A DNA stretch of 28,885 nucleotides from NCBI GenBank assembly GCA_022925895.1, contig JAKSYS010000740.1, positions 1 through 28,885 of the forward strand. Direction: 5' to 3'. The DNA comes from Fragilaria crotonensis. Its lineage: Eukaryota > Bacillariophyta > Fragilariophyceae > Fragilariales > Fragilariaceae. The translations under genes and the position numbers were made by a program. The notes beneath the pieces were generated by a model. It made no database searches. It saw nothing but the letters and a program-made list of their open reading frames with translations, and was not told the DNA's origin. This document shows, piece after piece, positions 18,898 to 28,590 of the stretch. Each line of letters begins with the position of its first letter. The stretch's first letter is position 1.

Positions 18898-18951
18898 TGT
18901 GCAAAGGCCTTGTTTAGCACGTGTCGCAGGATGGGACTTGTGTGCATGGTG

Positions 18952-19944
18952 CTATGGAATGTGTTGAGACTTTGCAGGGGACAGTCGCCATGTCTCCCGG
19001 CTTGAATGTGGACATCGAATAATATGATCTCGATCTTCACAGTGGTGCTGACAAAGCGAGCAAGTGCGTTTGCCGGAGTCGAATTTATTCAACAACTCGT
19101 GTGTCGGAAGACAATCATGAATCAATTTAGAGAGATGTACTCGTCGGGTGTGATGAACTTTGATCGCTTTTCCATGGGCTTTCCAGTGGACCATGCGCAT
19201 GGTACTGTCGGACCAGTGATACTTCGTTTGGATTTTTGATACCAGAGCTGGGCTCGTCGAAATCAACCGTATTCGGTCCTCATACTTGCCCGTGATAGTG
19301 CCGGTGCTGTGGACCAAATGAATGCCTGTATTTGGAGTCATCAATGCTATTGGTCGTGCTAATCCATGCTTGGTTTGAAACGACGTTGCCATTTTGTCTG
19401 CGTCTACATTGAGCTGTGCCAGGAGCGATAGACGGTCGTATGGTTGTGAGTCGTCTTGGTGTCCTTTAACGTGTGTCAAAGACACGCCTGGGAGAAGTCG
19501 CAGTCCTTCCTGAATTTCAATTAACAAGTCCCATTCGGGTGTCAATTCGTCAAGGTGAACCCGTTTGCCTGCCTCTTGGTTGGTGTCATACGATGTTGGA
19601 TTTGGGGATAACTTGTCGAGAAGACTCTTGCTGTCTGTTCCGATGACCCCTTGCCACGGCTCATGCATTGCCGTGAATGTGGCGATCTGTATCAGAAATC
19701 TCAAAATGGATAGCACTCCGCTACATTCTGCCCGATAAGAGTCCATTCGGGATCCTCTGGATGGTCCCATTCCGCTTGCAACGCGTTCACCTTGGATTGT
19801 ACTGATGGTCCACCCGAATGCTCCGTGGGGTACCGTACTTCTCTGAGCCGTCACTCCCGGCAAAAAATCTCGGTTGTAATTCAAGGCATGCGGAATATGG
19901 ATCGATGAAGAGTTCGTGATGTTGCAATAGATCCGTCTCCCAAG
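18952..19944 (-). pseudogene. Element C ORF2, RNase H domain and zinc motif
   Basis: RNase H residues: D in GSDGSEKYG (near 19850), E in YRAECSGVL, D in GTDSKSL and D in NVDADKM, with HVKGHQDD. The first D lies in a different frame from the rest; the join is a C4 run near 19835. Conserved MTPNTG and VHWKAHGKAIKVHH blocks and the zinc motif CSLC-X8-HIIRC follow. The open frame continues upstream to 20220, but the residues encoded beyond 19944 are antisense to element D and are not part of this protein. Upstream of the duplication the coding sequence resumes at 28737. Confidence 0.82.
19930..19944. repeat. Target-site duplication of element D, left copy
   Basis: GATCCGTCTCCCAAG. The identical 15 bases occur at 28723-28737, directly after the T-tail of D. 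The bases on either side differ. The sequence is part of element C coding DNA (W-E-T-D on the minus strand). Confidence 0.95.
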
Positions 19945-20037
19945 ACACTTTTTTTCGTTCGTAGTTTTCACATCACCCTTCCGTCCGTCGCCCGTCTCTC
20001 CGTAGAACTGATACGAATCACCTCGTGTGAATCCACC
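19945..20037 (+). promoter_or_regulatory. 5' UTR of element D (probable internal promoter region)
   Basis: This is the 93 bp between the duplication and the first ORF1 ATG. It opens with ACAC and a T7 run, followed by a C/T-rich stretch (CATCACCCTTCCGTCCGTCG). LINEs of this type usually carry an internal promoter here, but I see no recognisable promoter element, so the regulatory role is inferred. Confidence 0.4.
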
Positions 20038-20316
20038 ATGTCTGAAGGAGCGGCAGCTCAATCTTCTCCCACCATGGCTTACCTTCCACCCGACGGTGAT
20101 CCCGTCTTTGGTTTCCTTACCACCAAGTGGATAGAACCTCCAAACCCCGCCTCGATCCGTCATGAAACAGACGAAGACCGCAAAAGTCGTCTCATGACTG
20201 AAGCCACGTACCGCTCCCAAACAAATCCTACGTCCTGGTATCGTTTCTGCACTTTAGGAAGATATGCAGTGGACGGTCCAACTTTTGAAATGATATGGAA
20301 TGAATTCGAGAAGTAG
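20038..20316 (+). pseudogene. Element D ORF1, N-terminal segment
   Basis: First 90 residues of ORF1, starting at the ATG following CCACC. They align with the B N-terminus through FGFLTTKW, DEDRKSR, YR, WYRFCTLGRY and MIWNEFE. Just after EFE (near 20305, GAGAAGTAG) the homology moves to the -1 frame, where D-PLRAHCLIWYHYMYHLD matches N-PLQVHRAIWYNFRFYID of B. The TAG at 20314 is therefore an artefact of a one-base shift or a real inactivating lesion. Confidence 0.72.
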
Positions 20317-21824
20317 ATCCCCTTCGAGCACACTGCCTTATCTGGTATCACTACATGTATCACCTAGATAGGAAGTTGGACATTCCAAGCAAACTCGACT
20401 CCTGGGCTACTAAACGTTCTCAAGTCTATCTTGCTATCCATGCCACATCGGTTCTATCGGTTGATACAGTTCAAACCACTTGGAGAGCATTGACACAAGC
20501 GCAGTCCATCGCAACCCCGTGGACTACAGTTGGGCACAAACAACGTTCAGGGCCAAAACAGTCTCAGCAAAAATCAAAGCATGTTCAAATGGTGCTCCCC
20601 TTCAAACGCGCTTCAAGCGTACTAGGCGAATTGGCGACTCCAACGATCATGGAGGAAGGAAAAGAAAACGATTCGACAGCATCTAACAACACTTCAAACA
20701 AGGCATCCCCGGTCACTGCCTCACGGGAAGGTAGAGACAACCTTTCCCAAGCTTCGTCACAGGGAAAAATGTCTGCACTGATTCCGAACTTGAATGTTCC
20801 TCTCAATGATGGTACCCACAGGATTACTATCCGTTGGAAAACAACAATCGAGTTTAATAACTCCGCACAGCAAGCCGACGTACTAAACCGTCATATATAC
20901 GACCTTCTCAACGAACTGTTCAGTGATGATGACGGTTTGTTATACAAATGGGGAAGAGACGACCTTGATCATTTCAACTCTATTTCCAAAATGACTCCTG
21001 AGGAAGTCCGAGCTTTCATATCTCCGACTATTGCAATTATTCCGTCACAATCCTTGGTAATTATACCAATCCGGTTCGGCTTCTCGGGCATGACACCATC
21101 ACACTGGAGAAACAAAAACGTGACAAAAATGACTCTCGATCGTCTCAATCTAACCCTGTCGACCTCAAATTCTAAGACGACAAGCGGCAAACTCGTCGTC
21201 TGCGGGTACATTTTGCTAAAAGCACCCATGACAACCCATCGCATCCGATATCTTCAAAGCCTTCGCAGTGTGCTACCAGAGACAACACCCCATTTTGATA
21301 TACTTCTGCACAGAACAACACCACTGGGACAGAAAATAAATCATCTCGTAGTACAATGTGGTGAAAAACACGTGCACCCGCTAAGTCAAGCCCTTCTCAC
21401 CGTTCTCACGGGATACAGATCTCCAGTCTATATACCGAGATTTGCTTTCGCGGACATGAGTACAGAACAGGCCACAAAGCTCTTTGAAACGCACGACCAA
21501 TACATCAAAGCGCTTCGGTCAATTTCCCTATTTCCCATGTTGACAAACTTGGACACGCTGAGGACAGAGCATTTTCCTGATGGCAACACGTTAGTGAGGT
21601 CTACTCGAGATTGGGCAACGAGTATTATGTCAATTGACGGTACAGAATCTGCCAAATGCGACGTGGTTAATGGTGGACTCGATCAAAAGGCATATTTGCT
21701 TTTTCCTCCTCAATTCGAAGAAGCTGCTCGACTTGCTTTCGAAGAGTATCGCCGACGAATCTTTCCTTCACTCAAGAAGCCCGTTTTCGCGACAGTGTTG
21801 GACCACCAAACGTTATCCACGTGA
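20304..21824 (+). CDS. Element D ORF1, globular core
   Basis: The largest ORF1 piece (the first ATG is at 20355, but homology to B begins upstream). A spacer rich in S, K and Q is followed by the core: GTHRITIRWK, FISPTIAIIPSQS, GYILLKAPMTTHRIRY, QCGEKHVHPLSQALL and IPRFAF, each with a counterpart in B. Near 21778 (AAGAAGCCCG) the conserved sequence moves to the -1 frame, so the last 15 residues up to 21824 are not native. No known fold is recognisable from motifs. Probably RNA-binding. Confidence 0.72.
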   Translation: MREVDPLRAHCLIWYHYMYHLDRKLDIPSKLDSWATKRSQVYLAIHATSVLSVDTVQTTWRALTQAQSIATPWTTVGHKQRSGPKQSQQKSKHVQMVLPFKRASSVLGELATPTIMEEGKENDSTASNNTSNKASPVTASREGRDNLSQASSQGKMSALIPNLNVPLNDGTHRITIRWKTTIEFNNSAQQADVLNRHIYDLLNELFSDDDGLLYKWGRDDLDHFNSISKMTPEEVRAFISPTIAIIPSQSLVIIPIRFGFSGMTPSHWRNKNVTKMTLDRLNLTLSTSNSKTTSGKLVVCGYILLKAPMTTHRIRYLQSLRSVLPETTPHFDILLHRTTPLGQKINHLVVQCGEKHVHPLSQALLTVLTGYRSPVYIPRFAFADMSTEQATKLFETHDQYIKALRSISLFPMLTNLDTLRTEHFPDGNTLVRSTRDWATSIMSIDGTESAKCDVVNGGLDQKAYLLFPPQFEEAARLAFEEYRRRIFPSLKKPVFATVLDHQTLST

Positions 21825-22888
21825 AATCAAAGATTGACGCAAATATACAGATCATCGAATCGCTCTCAGCAAACGATTTCTGGAAGCACCTCCATCAGTC
21901 ACATCACCACAGTCTGAAAACAATTTCCGCTCAGAGATTTCCCGACAGCACCGATACCACCATTGCATCCGCTCAATCGTCCTTGAATCGACCACCGACC
22001 CCGCTGGAATCCCTTCGGCATCGGTACAATTCAAACGCGACACTCCTCCAACGAGAACGAAGAAACTACAGCCACCAGCGATACATCTCGATCTCAGGGT
22101 TTATCAGGAAATTCTTCGAACGCCGCGCGTTTCAAAGAATTGAGTCAAAGATTACCCGACAACAGAAAGACCTTCATAAGTCAAACAAATACTCCACCGA
22201 CAAACTTCAACAAATTGAAGATCACCTTCAGTCTAAACTGGACGAAGTCAAGCACGACGTGTCCATACAATTAACCGCACTGGAAAAGCAATTGATAACG
22301 TCAATGCAGCAACAGGTTCACACAGGCGACTCGATGAAAGCAATCAATGAAAAAATCGAAAGGCTTACCGATGCAGTCGCACTTCTTCTCCGGAAGACAT
22401 CATCCAGCTCCCCACCGGCACATGATACATCGCATTCTCACAGGTCAAACAATGACTACTCATCAACCTTGATTTTAACACAAAATCCAGATGGTGATGA
22501 ATCGATGAAAACATCGTCAACGGGCTCGTCCGCACAAGAGGTCATATCATCACCCCAACACAAAAAACAACGACCTTTGCATTCAGAAGGCGACGACCAT
22601 ATTGACGACATGGTGTTCGGTACTCCAGACAGCTCTGACCGTAATCCTGAGATCACGAGTCCCAACCTAGACGGAGGTCCTTCTCATTCAACAAGCAATG
22701 ACGACTCAATCGCCTCATCATCCATATCGCAATCAGCTGATCAGTCTCATCTCTTTCCGCCAGAAACCATTGCACCAACCATTCCAAATCCACTCGAAGC
22801 TCTCATTCCCCATTTGGCTGATATAACCGCCGACCTGGAAGCACGATACAATTACCCCAATGCTCCAGGCGGTGGGAAAGCCACATGA
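21779..22888 (+). CDS. Element D ORF1, C-terminal part with coiled coil
   Basis: Continues ORF1 from RFRDSVGPPNVIHV (compare RYRDNLPGLPDVIHI in B); the GTG at 21821 is not a real start. A coiled coil follows (about 22130-22400; RIESKITRQQKDLHK to ERLTDAVALLLRK), then a low-complexity S/D/P-rich tail. The stop TGA at 22886-22888 overlaps the ORF2 ATG as ATGA, which fixes the ORF1-ORF2 junction. Confidence 0.72.
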   Translation, partial: ARFRDSVGPPNVIHVKSKIDANIQIIESLSANDFWKHLHQSHHHSLKTISAQRFPDSTDTTIASAQSSLNRPPTPLESLRHRYNSNATLLQRERRNYSHQRYISISGFIRKFFERRAFQRIESKITRQQKDLHKSNKYSTDKLQQIEDHLQSKLDEVKHDVSIQLTALEKQLITSMQQQVHTGDSMKAINEKIERLTDAVALLLRKTSSSSPPAHDTSHSHRSNNDYSSTLILTQNPDGDESMKTSSTGSSAQEVISSPQHKKQRPLHSEGDDHIDDMVFGTPDSSDRNPEITSPNLDGGPSHSTSNDDSIASSSISQSADQSHLFPPETIAPTIPNPLEALIPHLADITADLEARYNYPNAPGGGKAT

Positions 22889-24250
22889 GTCACCACACTC
22901 AAGCACCCACACCGGAGCCATTAGTTACGGCTCCTTTTTCCACCCACACCACGGGTGTTTTGCACACACTTCCCACATCACCAATTCTTCTCTTACCATC
23001 ACACAGGCCAGGGCGCAAACAATGGTCAAACCCATTAGATCCTCATCCAGACAAAAGTTACGGTGACAGCATCAGGAGAAACCGCAGCACAGTCTTCGAG
23101 TTTTTTCCAAAACGTGAAAGGCTTCTCTCACTCCGACGGTTTTGATGATTTCAAGTATTACTTCTCTAGTCTTCAGGCATTCGGTGTTGACATTTCTGGA
23201 TCCGCTGAAACGAACACAGCATGGCAACATGTTCATCTACAACAAGACGTCCGAAAGATCATTCACAAACGATTTCGACAAAGTAAAATAATTTTTGGGT
23301 CGGCTACCTGAAGTTGATCGTTGCCCCCTTCCGAAGTTTATCAATCTGGAGGAACAATGACACTAGTACAGGGTCCAATTACATCTAGTGTATACGGCGA
23401 CACTATCAAGGACGAAACAGGTCTAGGACGATGGACAGGCATAACACTCCGAGGACACGGCGACTACCGACTGAGCATCATTACGGCTTATCGGACATGC
23501 GGCGGAAATATCAAAACTTCATCTCTTGGCAGCGTCTTCAGCAGAGAATTTACCTACTTTCGATCACTCGGTATTCAAACCCCAAACCCTCGACGATTGT
23601 TCTTTCATCACTTGAGTTCCGTCATTCAAGACCTACAGGAGAATGGATGCCACATCCTTCTGATGCTTGACGCAAATTCAGATTTGTCTACGGACCATGG
23701 CTTTTCTGAATTCGCGGCGCAATGTGACCTACACGATCTCCACTACCGTGCTACACCACCGTCAACATATATCGGGTCATCACATCGACGCATTGATTAT
23801 ATATTTGGCTGCAGCGGCCTGTCAAATCTCTGCTCACGATCCGGCTCTCTTTCTTATATCGAAGGACCTCAGTCTGATCATCGCGGTCTTTTTGTGGACC
23901 TAACGATTCCTTCCTTGATTCCCGCTTTGCGCATGCAACCAATGTCACCCTCTTCGCATCGCGCCCTACATACCGGGAATCCCGAACTAGTTGATGCGTA
24001 TCTAAAATCCGTTGGCGAGTATTATCAAAAGCACCGAATGAAGGAACGAATTGACGAACTTTTCCTGAAACACAAAGCCATGGATAAACAAGAAGTACTT
24101 CGTCTGTTAATTGGATGGGATAATGACCAGGGTAGAGCAATGTCCTCGGCGGAAGATAAATTGAGCAAACCACCAAAGAAATGCGTCTGGTCGCCAACGT
24201 TAAGGAACACTGCAATGATCCGTAAGTATTGGAAACTTCGACTGCGTGAG
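22885..24250 (+). pseudogene. Element D ORF2, start and APE-like endonuclease
   Basis: ORF2 opens at ATG 22885 in an ATGA overlap with ORF1. A hydrophilic leader leads by a frame change (about 23060-23110) to the endonuclease: FFQNVKGF (N), VDISGSAETNTAW (E), then two close TGA codons at 23309 and 23315 that lie between compensating shifts. The frame from 23321 follows: LSIITAYR, ILLMLDANSD (D and N, in place of GDFN), RRIDYIFG and GPQSDHRGLFVDL (D-H). All catalytic positions are kept although the surrounding sequence differs much from A and B. YWKLRLREANF begins the linker, where the frame shifts again near 24250. Confidence 0.75.
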
Positions 24251-24908
24251 GCCAACTTCCAGGAATGTTACCTTCCCACCTTCCTACGATGGCAAACACA
24301 TTCAAAAGCACGATCCGAGTTTTACATTTCCACACTTGCATACATCCTTGTCTCTCCAGGAGATAAGACAACAATTTAATCAGGCGACAAAGCGGTTTCG
24401 TAAATCACAGATGGATTCCACTTCGCTTCGTTTGAAAACGTATGAAGAATTAATGCAGCATTATCTGGACGACAACAACTCGGCGACTCAAAAAGAATCC
24501 ACACGAAAAGCCAAAGTTATCTTACGAACACTACAAACAGAGACATGTCGAAAAACATTCACCGATCTTCGATTGGCACTCAAACCCAACACAAGTACTC
24601 AATCTGGCTTGTCTCACATCATGATTCCTCATCCACAAACCGACGCTCCCGAGCTCTCTCACAATTCATACACAATCCTTCGCGACACGCCTCCTGAAGA
24701 GCTAAGATGGGACACAATAATCGACAGAGCGGACATCGAAAATCAATTGTTGACCTATAACAAAGAAGCGTTTCGGGCAGCGGCAGCATCGCCATGCGGA
24801 CACGGGATTATATATGATGCTATCACCTTTACAAGTTTGTCTCCTCGGCAAAACAGCTCCTTGCTGGCATTGTACCACCGGAATGGCACGGTGACGATCA
24901 AGTTTTGA
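24246..24908 (+). pseudogene. Element D ORF2, helical linker between endonuclease and RT
   Basis: A charged, helix-prone segment (EIRQQFNQATKRFRKSQ, YEELMQHYLDD, STRKAKVILRTLQ) equivalent in position to the ERRKKIDEL linker of A and B. It also contains YNKEAFRAAAASPCGHGIIYD, where A and B have the RNRKHFGQAHGTPF block. Near 24850 the frame moves, giving GIVPPEWHGDDQVL and on into the RT segment. Confidence 0.62.
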
Positions 24909-25819
24909 AGGAATTCTTAGCGTCCTTTGCCATACCAGCTTCTGTTCAGAAATCCGAGCCCATCAGTACAATCATTTCGGAAGAAGACGTTACGCGTGGC
25001 TTCAAGGGCTGGCGAGAGACTACTACAACGTCACCATCCGGTCGACATTTGGGTCACTACAAAGCCCTCATCACCGATAGTATATTTTTGCAATGTTTGA
25101 CGAAATTCTTGAATATTGTTCTGTTTCACGGGATATCAATTCCGCGATGGTGTCATGCAACAAACATTCTACTCGAAAAGGATCCGGGTCGTCCGCATAT
25201 CAATCGGTTGCGAATCATTCATCTGTTCGAGGCGGATTTTAATTTCCTGTTGAAGATATTATGGGGATCGAGATTGGTGCATCGAGCAGTCGACTTCGAC
25301 TTACTGCATGATGGACAGTTCGGATCGGTTCCCAGAAAAACCACGTTGGATCCCATTATGTTAACGCAATTAACAACAGATTTGTCGCGGATCCTAAAAA
25401 TGAATATGGCGCGCTTCGACAACGACGCATCCGCATGTTATGATCGAATTATAGTGGCTTTTGGTATGTTGGCCGCTCGCCGTTGCGGCATGCCAGAAAA
25501 TGCAGTAAGTACACATGCTTCCGCACTACAGTTCATGCGGTACTCAGTGAAGACAATATATGGCATATCTAGGGACACATATTCGGGTAGTGACTTGGCA
25601 CCTCTCTTTGGAACCGGGCAAGGCAGCGGAGCCTCTCCCTCAGTATGGTTATCGCTGGTGGTCCTTCTTCTAAACACCTTGGAGAAGTTAATTCCCGACC
25701 GCATCAGTTTTGAATCTCCGACGAGGCAAATGCAACATAATCGGCTTGTTGACGCCTACGTCGACGACACATCGTTGGGTCTGACCGATCCGTTTCAGAT
25801 TATACGATGGAAGAAATGA
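24905..25819 (+). CDS. Element D ORF2, reverse transcriptase fingers and palm
   Basis: Motifs in one frame: WRETTTTSPSGRHLGHYKAL, INRLRIIHLFEADFNFLLK (fingers), LLHDGQFGSVPRKTTLDP, motif A RFDNDASACYDRI, motif B GTGQGSGASPSVW and motif C AYVDDTSLG. Compared with A and B, motif C has Y in place of F and lacks the SNGQTN extension. The TTG at 24905 is not a start; the protein continues from upstream. The frame ends at a shift near 25800, where MEEMIDRL takes over. Confidence 0.85.
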   Translation: MKEFLASFAIPASVQKSEPISTIISEEDVTRGFKGWRETTTTSPSGRHLGHYKALITDSIFLQCLTKFLNIVLFHGISIPRWCHATNILLEKDPGRPHINRLRIIHLFEADFNFLLKILWGSRLVHRAVDFDLLHDGQFGSVPRKTTLDPIMLTQLTTDLSRILKMNMARFDNDASACYDRIIVAFGMLAARRCGMPENAVSTHASALQFMRYSVKTIYGISRDTYSGSDLAPLFGTGQGSGASPSVWLSLVVLLLNTLEKLIPDRISFESPTRQMQHNRLVDAYVDDTSLGLTDPFQIIRWKK

Positions 25820-26717
25820 TTGATCGTCTGCAAGCTATGGCTCAGACATGGGAACACATTTTATCGTTATCGGGTGGAGCACTCAATTTTAAAAATGCAG
25901 CTGGTATGCGGTATATTGGGAATGGGATAAAGGAAGACCACGTATTCGTCCAGTCTCACCTCAGGATCCCTCCATTACACTACAAAATTCCGTGGGAAAT
26001 CCCTCCCCACAGGCAATTCCGCGAATGTCACTTGAAGCATCGTCACGTGTTCTTGGAGTTCATCTTTCTCCGTCTGGAGATTTCTCTGAATCTATAAAAG
26101 TCTATAAGCGGAAAGCCGACGAGTTTGCCGCTAGGCTTCACTCTCCTCGAATACGCGCTCCTGAGGCCCGCATCTTTCATCGATCCATATATGTGCCGAC
26201 AATGCGATATGGTCTGGCAGCTTTGTCCGCATCGGAAGAAACATTGGCTGGAGTACAATCTCGCGTGCTTGCATCACTTCTTCAAAAAATGAATGTCAGT
26301 AAATCCCTGCCCACTGCAATCCGTCACGGTCCTCAGGAATTTGGCGGATTAGCCCTCTATGATTTACGCACCGAAATTGGAATCGAAAACATCAAATTTT
26401 TACGAGATGCAGTGTTTGCAAATTCATCGGCTGGCAGACTGATTTTGATAAATCTCCAATACCTACAATTAGAAGCAGGCATCGGCGAAGGACTACTTCA
26501 ACACCCTACGATCCCGGTTCCTTATCTGACTCCATCGTGGCTTCTCTCCGTCAGGCAATTTTTGTCTAAGCACAACATGACAATCACATTGACAGATGAA
26601 CCCACAATCACCAAAGCTAACTCGTCTGACCAATTTATAATGCAGCATTCGCATTTGCAAAGGTACAGTATTACCCAACAAAGGACATTAACCTGGTTCG
26701 TATCTATCTGCAGGTGA
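25800..26717 (+). pseudogene. Element D ORF2, RT thumb and connection region
   Basis: Two frames (25807 on, then from about 25985 to 26717). SLSGGALNFKNAAG matches the SGGALE-SKCS strand of A and B; SSRVLGVHLSPSGDF is the motif E LG block. A thumb follows with AARLHSPRI, YVPTMRYGL, LASLLQKMNVSKSLP and GPQEFGGLALYDL (GPLEYGGANFRRL in A). The last readable part, INLVRIYLQVNTLADMTDVS, lies in yet another frame near 26690-26750 and matches NYCRLYL-ISDL of A. Confidence 0.75.
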
Positions 26718-26749
26718 ACACACTTGCTGACATGACTGACGTCTCTCAA

Positions 26750-27832
26750 CCGAATCATCTCCCTTTGCTACCTTGATGGGAATCGACCGCCGGGCTGGGC
26801 AGAAACAATGAGATGGCCCCGTCAAGCTGCTCCATCTTCTTCCCAGAAACGACTATGGAAACGATTTTAACATCCTCCTTTCTAAGATACATCCCGTATT
26901 GGAAACAGAACCCCATTCAACCGACAAACGATTCCGTTCATTCCGTATTCTGCGAATCTTCTCCACCTCCTCACAATCCTGCCACTGCAACGAACATGCC
27001 CTTGATGGATTATCTTAAAACATTACCCCGTACTCAGCGACGGATGGTGTCCAACGTTGAACAAGTGGCGACGGATGTCCAAGTATGGCGAGCTTTTCGT
27101 TCACGAGAAAGGTTACACATTGCCTCTGATGGCGGATTACACGGCAATCTTGGCACATTTGGATGGGTATTGGCGACGTCTAAAAACATTTTATTCAAAT
27201 GCGGGGGTCCGGTTGATGGGCCTTTCGATACCGCCAGTTCCACGAGAAGCGAACTATGCGGATTCGCCTCCTCGTTACTTCTCATTGCAGCAGCTTCCAG
27301 AAACTGGGGTCTGAGACATAGCTGTTCTTTTCGATGGCTCACCGACAGTCGTTCCGCAATCTCGAAAGTTTATAAAACAAATCGACGTGGGTGCCTCGCC
27401 AGTCGACAAACATTTGATTCAGATCTTCTCTCAATGATTCGGTCGCTTCTGATTGAAATTCGACGCATCGTGGTCTTTCGTTGGGTGCGAGGACATCAAG
27501 ACTCCATCAAGTCATATGAACATCTCTCCAGAGAAGCCAGACTTAACATTGATGCGGATTATCTTGCCACAAGATATCGTCTTCGAGGCAAGTTGAAGTC
27601 CACGAGTACCGTCGATCATCATCCGGCGCAGCGGATATCTATATCGATCATGGGAAAACGGCTGACAGCACAATATGACGAGTGCATTCGGTTTCACATA
27701 AATGGTTACCATTTGAAACAATATATGCAGGATCGGAAGCAATGGAACGACAATACGTGGAACATGATCGACATGGGAGCTTCAGTCACCATTTCAAACG
27801 CCTTACTCCGTCGCAGCAGACATCACACATGA
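26750..27832 (+). CDS. Element D ORF2, RNase H domain
   Basis: The clear open frame is 26813-27832; homologous residues (a LDGNRPPGW stretch) lie just upstream in another frame. RNase H carboxylates: D in ASDGGLHGNLGTFGW, E in STRSELCGF, D in LTDSRSAI and D in NIDADYLA, with WVRGHQDS. The segment ends in the YLKQYMQDRKQWNDNTWNMID helix shared by all copies. A frame change near 27785 leads to the zinc motif. Confidence 0.84.
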
Positions 27833-27978
27833 AGTTCGTTCATGACCAACTTCCTCTCGGAAAACGTCGCTTTCAAGTTTCGATGAGCAAGGACACGATC
27901 TTGAAAACATGCCCGTGTTGCGGCAAAGCTGACGAGGACTCACACCACCTGGTACGTTGCCACTCAATTCCTTCATGA
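27682..27978 (+). pseudogene. Element D ORF2, zinc motif segment
   Basis: From about 27785 this frame holds MKFVHDQLPLGKRRFQVS (KLVHGLLPTN in B) and the zinc motif CPCC-X8-HLVRC (27910-27960), of the same CX2CX8HX3C form as in A, B and C. The TGA at 27976 follows a frame shift: the protein continues in another frame (PHPLRRILVGGITHWI) until about 28120. Confidence 0.75.
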
Positions 27979-28044
27979 ATTCGGGTTTACAAACGCTTCG
28001 ACGGTCTCCAAACGAAGGGCCACATCCTCTGCGTCGCATCCTAG

Positions 28045-28590
28045 TTGGAGGCATTACACATTGGATTCATAACGGCACGTCCGATTATCGAGTTGATCTG
28101 GAAGGGTATCCGAACACATGAAAGACACGATCACTCGTATACTTCTCGAACAAGAGTTAATAGGATGGGACAACGCCCTGAAAGGTTTTTGAGTAAGTCA
28201 TGGATGGATCTTGCATCGCTGAGGTATGACGATTCCAGCAGCGACCGTGTTGAAGGCGCGAATCGCCTTCGACGCAGCATTCGAGCACTTTATGTTTACA
28301 CCACCGGGGTTTGGAGAGCACGGAATTCGGCCCTCCACGAATCTGATGATGATCTCAACCGACGTCTTCGTTCAAATATGCATGATACCATTCTTCAATT
28401 ACATCGGAATCCGGACCAGATCTGCTTTGACGACCGTTATTTATGCGAAATGCCATTGGAGACACTGCTGAAAAGTTCTGCTGCCACTCAACGGCGATGG
28501 ATAAAGAAGATGCGCGAATCTCGAGCCATGTACACCCGGCTCGGTGAACAACAAACATTGATCACATCTTTCTTCTCACGGGGGAATTAA
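28045..28590 (+). CDS. Element D ORF2, C-terminal region ending in a PIP box
   Basis: True sequence enters this frame near 28150 (NRMGQRPERFLSKSW region; in the neighbouring frame LIGWDNAL equals AIGWEHLF of B). The RR-IRALYVYTTGVWRARNSALHESDDD helix corresponds to WNQWFLLWEVRNKSLHGADA of B. The end is basic (RRWIKKMRESRAMYTR) followed by GEQQTLITSFFSRGN and TAA (28588-28590). QTLITSFF (28552-28575) fits the PCNA-interaction consensus Q-x-x-[ILM]-x-x-[FY]-[FY] exactly. Confidence 0.72.
   Translation: MEALHIGFITARPIIELIWKGIRTHERHDHSYTSRTRVNRMGQRPERFLSKSWMDLASLRYDDSSSDRVEGANRLRRSIRALYVYTTGVWRARNSALHESDDDLNRRLRSNMHDTILQLHRNPDQICFDDRYLCEMPLETLLKSSAATQRRWIKKMRESRAMYTRLGEQQTLITSFFSRGN
28552..28575 (+). 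other. Canonical PIP box at the ORF2 C-terminus of element D
   Basis: Codes Q-T-L-I-T-S-F-F, five residues from the stop. Equivalent positions in A (158-181), B (8265-8288) and C (18371-18394) read V-x-S-[IL]-x-x-Y-F. PIP boxes bind the PCNA clamp and often lie at extreme C-termini next to basic residues, as here. Confidence 0.6.

Larger units (their letters stand above)
18250..19944 (-). mobile_element. Element C, 3' part (interrupted by element D)
   Basis: The minus-strand end of a LINE copy of the same subfamily as A: RNase H, zinc motif, C-terminal tail, 3' UTR and T-tail. Its coding sequence stops matching at the 15-bp duplication 19930-19944 and resumes at 28723 on the far side of element D, so element C is older than D. 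The rest of C lies beyond the right edge of the window. Its 3' flank is the coding remnant at 17875-18249. Confidence 0.9.

Noticed and set aside
19945..20220. N-terminal 90 or so residues of the minus-strand open frame ending at 18952
   Set aside because: They lie beyond the TSD inside element D and are antisense to its 5' UTR and ORF1. The element C protein continues at 28737 instead.
17130..20310. Programmed -1 frameshifting inside ORF1 of B and D
   Set aside because: Both copies shift by -1, but at different aligned positions about 25 residues apart, and neither site is a good X-XXY-YYZ heptamer. ORF1 of A needs no shift.
23751..24374. Antisense open frame of 207 codons on the minus strand
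   Set aside because: It lies opposite the conserved endonuclease and linker of D, has no recognisable motif, and is best explained as a shadow frame.
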